From NCBI GenBank assembly GCA_017654935.2, contig CM065686.1, forward strand, positions 22,605,212 through 22,669,211: a stretch of 64,000 nucleotides of DNA, given 5' to 3'. Positions 59,476-64,000 of this stretch are shown here, one piece after another. Position 1 is the stretch's first letter. The number at the start of each line of letters is the position of its first letter. Made by a program: the position numbers and the translations under genes. The notes under the pieces were generated by a model that had not been told where the DNA came from, made no database searches, and saw only the letters and a program-made list of their open reading frames with translations. The stretch comes from Phymorhynchus buccinoides (lineage: Eukaryota > Mollusca > Gastropoda > Neogastropoda > Raphitomidae).

Positions 59476-60311
59476 GCAAAACTATGACAACAGCAACAAC
59501 ATCAACAAGTGCAACTGCGAGCGGCTGCAAAGTCCCCTCGCAGCATTGTCGAGCTACTCCGAAATCGGAATGTGTCGGCTGTACACACAGCGGGGAGACC
59601 ATTGAGAACTGAAAACAGGACGCACGCACGGACGGATGGACGGCCGGAAAGAAGTGGACATATCGGGCCTGTGACACAAAGGGCCTAGGGCACAGGGCGG
59701 GCTTATCCCATGAACAGGCGAAGCGGCAGATATCAAAAGAAAACGTACTTACATAAAAACGCATCAAAACAGCACGTAACTGAATAGTTTTTTTATATAT
59801 AGCCTTGGGGTTCGGACCCGTGATTTGAGCGCGCGCGATCATGCGCGCACAGAAAAATTCATGACAACTGTGTTATAGACCATTCATCAAGAAATGTTGT
59901 GGAAAAAAACTGCATTGAAATACATGCAAAACTTCGCGAGATATTAGCGATTATGTGTTTCGGGGTTTGAACCCCGTAACTGGCGCGACCTTGACCTTAA
60001 TGTAAAACTAAATACATCAGTGGATAGCTTGCATCTTGGCCAATTAGTATACCAAATTTGATGATGATAGACTGAATAGTTTTTGAGAAAAACGGACGAA
60101 TGGCCGGACGGAGGCACGCCGGACGCCGCCGGACGGACCAGACAGAAACAATAGTTCCCCGAACCTTCGGCTCGGGGACTGACAAAACCAGCAGCAAAAG
60201 CAGCCTGCAATCCTTATCACCATCCATCCACCTGTCCACATTTCCCCACTCACCCTGCAAGACATCCTGTTGTTAGGGGAGGGAGAAGAGGGCGCACTAG
60301 GGTGAACTATA

Positions 60312-60529
60312 TAGGGGAAGACGGGGTAAAAAGCCCATGGGAGGGTAAGAAGCCCATGCCAATTATCTCATGAAATAAAGAAAATGTCAGTGGAATTTGC
60401 CCATAAGACGAATGCTAAACATTAACACTCGTCTCATGGGCAAAATGTGACTGAATTTTTTTTTATTTCATGAGATAATTGGCATGGGCTTCTTACCCGC
60501 CCGTGGGATTTTTACCCCGTCTTACCCTA
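60312..60529. mobile_element. Foldback MITE, copy 1
   Basis: Ends TAGGGGAAGACGGGGTAAAA and TTTTTACCCCGTCTTACCCTA. Almost the full 218 bp is palindromic. Same family as 60925-61142. Confidence 0.82.
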
Positions 60530-60924
60530 TATCTGCAATGTACATCATGGGAGGTGGGCAGGTTTTCCGAGTGCACTCCCATTTTGTTCGTTATCACGTA
60601 GGCCTAGTCCTAGGCTTAAAGCGAAATCTTTGTTATCAACTTCGGTTTGACCTTTCAGACTGTAGATACAATCTCTTGTTCTGTCTCAGCCTGTAAGGCG
60701 AAGGGAACATAACTCTCTCAACCTTGAATTTCATTAAGCAACTGGGGGTACAATTTATGTGGCTCTGTCACTTTGTTGTTCGCGTGCTTTTTAGTGATTG
60801 AAAACTGGCAGGGTGGAGACTACCATTATTTCTTGTGAAATGATTGATTTCTCACGATCATCATGTTTATCGACTGATGCCAAGCTGGCTGGACTTTCCT
60901 CAATAGGAATTGTTCGGAAATAAT

Positions 60925-61142
60925 TAGGGGAAGACGGGGTAAAAAGCGCATGGGCGGGTAAGAAGCCCACCCCAATTATCTCATGAAATAAAGAAAATTT
61001 CAGTCAAATTTGCCCATGAGACGAATGCTAGACATTAACGCTCGTCTCATGGGCAAAATGAGACTGAAATTTGCTTCATTTCATGAGATAATTGGGGTGG
61101 GCTTCTTACCCGCCCATGCTCTTTTTACCCCGTCTTCCCCTA
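60925..61142. mobile_element. Foldback MITE, copy 2
   Basis: Ends TAGGGGAAGACGGGGTAAAA and TTTTACCCCGTCTTCCCCTA, 218 bp including TA at each edge. It differs from copy 1 by about a dozen bases, several of them paired changes on both arms. Confidence 0.85.
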
Positions 61143-62389
61143 AGGGGAGTAATTTCATGCCTAATTCAATCGGTCAAACAGGGGAAGTCACTCTACCTTC
61201 AGCTCTCGTAGCCTATCGACTCGTGTGTTTGAGCACTGGACATACAACACTTAGAACACCGTGCGTCATTCTAAAAATTGATGTAATTTATATTTTTACG
61301 TCACATTTTGCAAGTTTTATCAGTTTGTGGCCACTGGCCACCCCTATTTTTTCTAAAACAAGAGGCAAAGCCTACAAGGCTCACGTCTGATTGTTATTAC
61401 TATTGCAGACATGGGAATTCCCATGACAATTCCCATGCCTGTATAGAGAGAATACTGTTATGTAGACACTTGTGCATCTGAAAACATAATTAATTTTTAT
61501 TTTACTGTGTAAATTAAAATTATTTCTATGCACCCCTACCCCTTTCTTTAAAATTTAATTATATGTATGCGCATGTAACATAGTGGAGCCCTATTTTTAT
61601 TTTTGGCAAACAAGTAAAATTGAAAAGCATATTGACCAAGCTTTCAGAAAAAAACATAGTGACCAATCCCCCCCCCCCCCACACACACACCCCCGCCGGG
61701 GTAAGGGGGGTCTACGGACACCTGTAGTAGGCCTAGTCTTTGCCTGTGGGTCTAAGCCTCTTACTCTTAGAAAATTAATAATTGAAGTTGCGTGATCTGT
61801 TACTGTTTTAAACTGATTGTTCATGCGATGAAAACTTGTTCCACATCATCTACATTTCTGTAAGATATTTTATATTAGTCCTAATATTTTATTTTCGTTT
61901 CGTTAATCCCCCCCCCCCCCCTCTGCCACAAAGCAAAGGTCAAGGTCACAGCCAGCAAGCTCATCCATGTTTATCTTCCCCTGTACAGTCTTTGCTCATG
62001 GTGATCAATCGTCTAGGCCTAACAAAGGATTCGTACGTCGAAGGCAGTGAAATCGACGAACCCTGGATTTTCCGTATATTTTTTTTCAAGACTGAAATGA
62101 ATGTGGGCTAAATGTTAAGTACGTCGTCTTGATTATGAGGTAAGGCATGGACTCTAGGCCTAGGCCTTGTTGCCGGAAGTGCAGTAGGCTAAGTTATGCG
62201 CAGAGATGATGAGCAAATGAACACGAACAACCGTTACTCAAAGGCGCAAATAAAACTAAACAACCGGGCCGTCAACGCACACACTCGGTACATCCATTTG
62301 TTACAGAAAATATAAGTTGACGACGTTAAAATGTACCTATTTGTACACACCTGAAGTCTTGTGTTTCTTTTTAAAGAGCGTTTTTGTAT

Positions 62390-62830
62390 TTCTAATGGAG
62401 AGTCTTCTTTCCAGTATCTCCTACAACACAACAGTAATCTCTGCAACAAATGATTTTCTTTTCTTTTCGATGTATCTGACTGCTTTGATCGCCATGACTT
62501 GAAGGCTCACGTCAAAATCAAGTATCCTGCTAACTTTAACCCTCTAACATCTTATGTTTTTTTGAGAAAATGACAACGTTAAAGTTTCAGTGGAGAGTGA
62601 GAGTCTTCTTTAGTTTGAAGAGTGTGACTGAGTCAAGGTTAAAGGTTGCACAACAGTAATCTCTGCAACAAATGATTATCTTTATTTTGTTCTTTATCAA
62701 TGTATCCGACTGCTTTGATCGTCGTGACTTGAAGGCTCACGTCAAAATAAAGTATCCTGCTAACTTTAACCCTCTAACGCCTTATATGTTTAGAGAAAAT
62801 GACAACGTTAAGGTTTTGAGTTAAGGTTAA
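62390..62830. repeat. Two diverged copies of an about 180-bp segment
   Basis: GAAGGCTCACGTCAAAAT.AAGTATCCTGCTAACTTTAA and AATGACAACGTTAA occur in both halves (first copy about 62420-62590, second about 62645-62815). Confidence 0.75.
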
Positions 62831-63532
62831 AGGTCGGGGCCACGGACGCAACACACACACACACACACACATACACACATACATACACACAGACACATAA
62901 CCGAACATGTACGATACTATAGACTCACTTTGTTTTAAAAAACGACGTGAGCCAAAAATGTTTGCAAGTCGCACTCACATCCTGCGGTGTCAAGCTTCGA
63001 CGCCATTGTTGCATTGCTGCTATGGAATTTGACCGAGTAATGGAGGTAAACAACTCTAATTTTTACGAAGTGCTCTCCTCTAGTTTTTTTCTCTTCTCCG
63101 AAAATCGTTTATTGATGACGGGAAATCTGATTTGTATGTCCATTGTGCATGTGACGAACATGTCGTGAACATCAGACAGGTGCAAGAAGTCGATGACTTT
63201 TAACATTAATAATCACAAGGAAATTAGGAAAATCTTGCAAATCACGCTGATGGCAATACGTTATACAGCCCCCCCCCCCCCCCCCCCCCCTTCTCGTTCC
63301 CTAACATCCACCCTTCTCATCTCTATTTCTTTACCGGGGGTCATTGCCCAGATGATTAAACCACGGTGTGGCAGAAATTCCATTACAATTTTTTTTTATA
63401 TTGCCAGACTGACAAAAATCGATGTTTTGTAATTGGATGTTTTTGTATCAGCATAGGGTAAAATAGCAACAACAAACAAGAAACAAACCTGCGCCACGTT
63501 CATTAAATTGTTATTGTATCAGAATGCTGTTG

Positions 63533-63668
63533 TGTCAAAAACAGTTTGGAAATACGGGGTCCTTTCTAGTATTATGTGTGTCAGTGACTATTTAACCGCT
63601 TCAAAAACAGTTTGGAAATACGGGGTCCTTTCTAGTATTTCGTGTGTCAGTGACTATCTAACCGCTTA
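63533..63668. repeat. Two-copy tandem repeat, about 65-bp unit
   Basis: CAAAAACAGTTTGGAAATAC to GTGTCAGTGACTAT.TAACCGCTT repeated with three differences. Confidence 0.85.
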
Positions 63669-63826
63669 GAAATGATGCATGCGTCAATTTTGCGGTGATA
63701 AAATTGATCTTGTCTGTGCGAGCACTGCGGTGCACGTGAAAAGTAACAGCGGATCTGGAACTACTTATTTATTTAGCCAACTTTTTACGGTTTCATTCCA
63801 AGCATAGGGTGTTCAGGCTGTGTTAT

Positions 63827-64000
63827 TAACCCTTTCGCCGCCAGCCATTTTTCAGCAAACACAATTCCATTAAGCTTACCTGGGTAGAGAAAAATATCTG
63901 TCTGTAATATTGGGGATTCCTCTGTAACATTTAAAGTAAGGCCTATCCTTACCTCCCAAAATGAAGAGAACAGGGTCTTTGGATAACAGACCCTGATTTG
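63827..64000 (+). mobile_element. TTAA MITE copy running off the window
   Basis: Starts TTAACCCTTTCGCCGCCAGC and follows the 35.3-kb copy to GGATAACAGACCCTGATTTG at the last base. Confidence 0.8.

Larger units (their letters stand above)
52040..64000. other. Intergenic, no supported gene
   Basis: Downstream of FAM136A I find only the listed SINE, MITEs, minisatellite, microsatellites, TGACCTTG-type repeats and plain AT-rich sequence. A possible first exon at 63022-63047 is too weak to annotate. Confidence 0.6.

Noticed and set aside
57128..59842. Polyglutamine or poly-Leu gene in the CAG array
   Set aside because: The CAG frame has a TAA in each unit; minus frames are simple-repeat shadows.

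Overview
This is a repeat-rich invertebrate nuclear genome window with no prokaryotic organisation. It has three spliced protein-coding genes with GT-AG introns, long AG/AC microsatellites, two large minisatellites, tRNA-derived SINEs, decayed LINEs and many short inverted-repeat DNA elements. The repeat style (MITEs, scattered TGACCTTGACCTTG tracts, very long AG/AC runs) fits a mollusc, probably a gastropod. That placement is inference; nothing here identifies the species.

Genes, left to right. (1) Positions 1-15366 (+): the last seven coding exons of a MYND zinc-finger protein whose 5' end lies off the window. The first visible exon (1-87) supplies the first two Cys ligands of the finger. 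Two bulky inserts sit in its introns: a 67-bp satellite of about 50 copies (7.93-11.3 kb) and SINE/MITE clutter. (2) Positions 45708-23605 (-): a complete 11-exon DYNC2I2 (WDR34) gene, the dynein-2 intermediate chain that powers retrograde transport in cilia, 498 aa by my splice model. (3) Positions 45941-51379 (+): a complete 3-exon FAM136A gene (140 aa, four CX3C motifs, mitochondrial intermembrane-space type). Genes 2 and 3 are divergent, with start codons 232 bp apart, so they probably share a bidirectional promoter.

The rest is intergenic or intronic repeat. 15.5-23.6 kb holds a decayed LINE, nested MITEs and SINEs. 52-64 kb has no gene I can support; it holds a 2.3-kb CAG/CAA-rich minisatellite, a tRNA-derived SINE, foldback MITEs and CT/AC microsatellites.

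The most unusual theme is repeated duplication of splice-junction sequence. DYNC2I2 exon 8 (3' half plus donor, 178-bp unit) and exon 5 (3' half plus donor, about 108-bp unit) have each been tandemly amplified about eight-fold into the following intron. Exon 10 is flanked by direct repeats of its acceptor side. In the MYND gene one acceptor is tandemly duplicated (44 bp) and one exon start exists twice, the extra copy forming a potential alternative terminal exon. All exon models come from reading splice sites and phases by eye; RNA evidence was not available.
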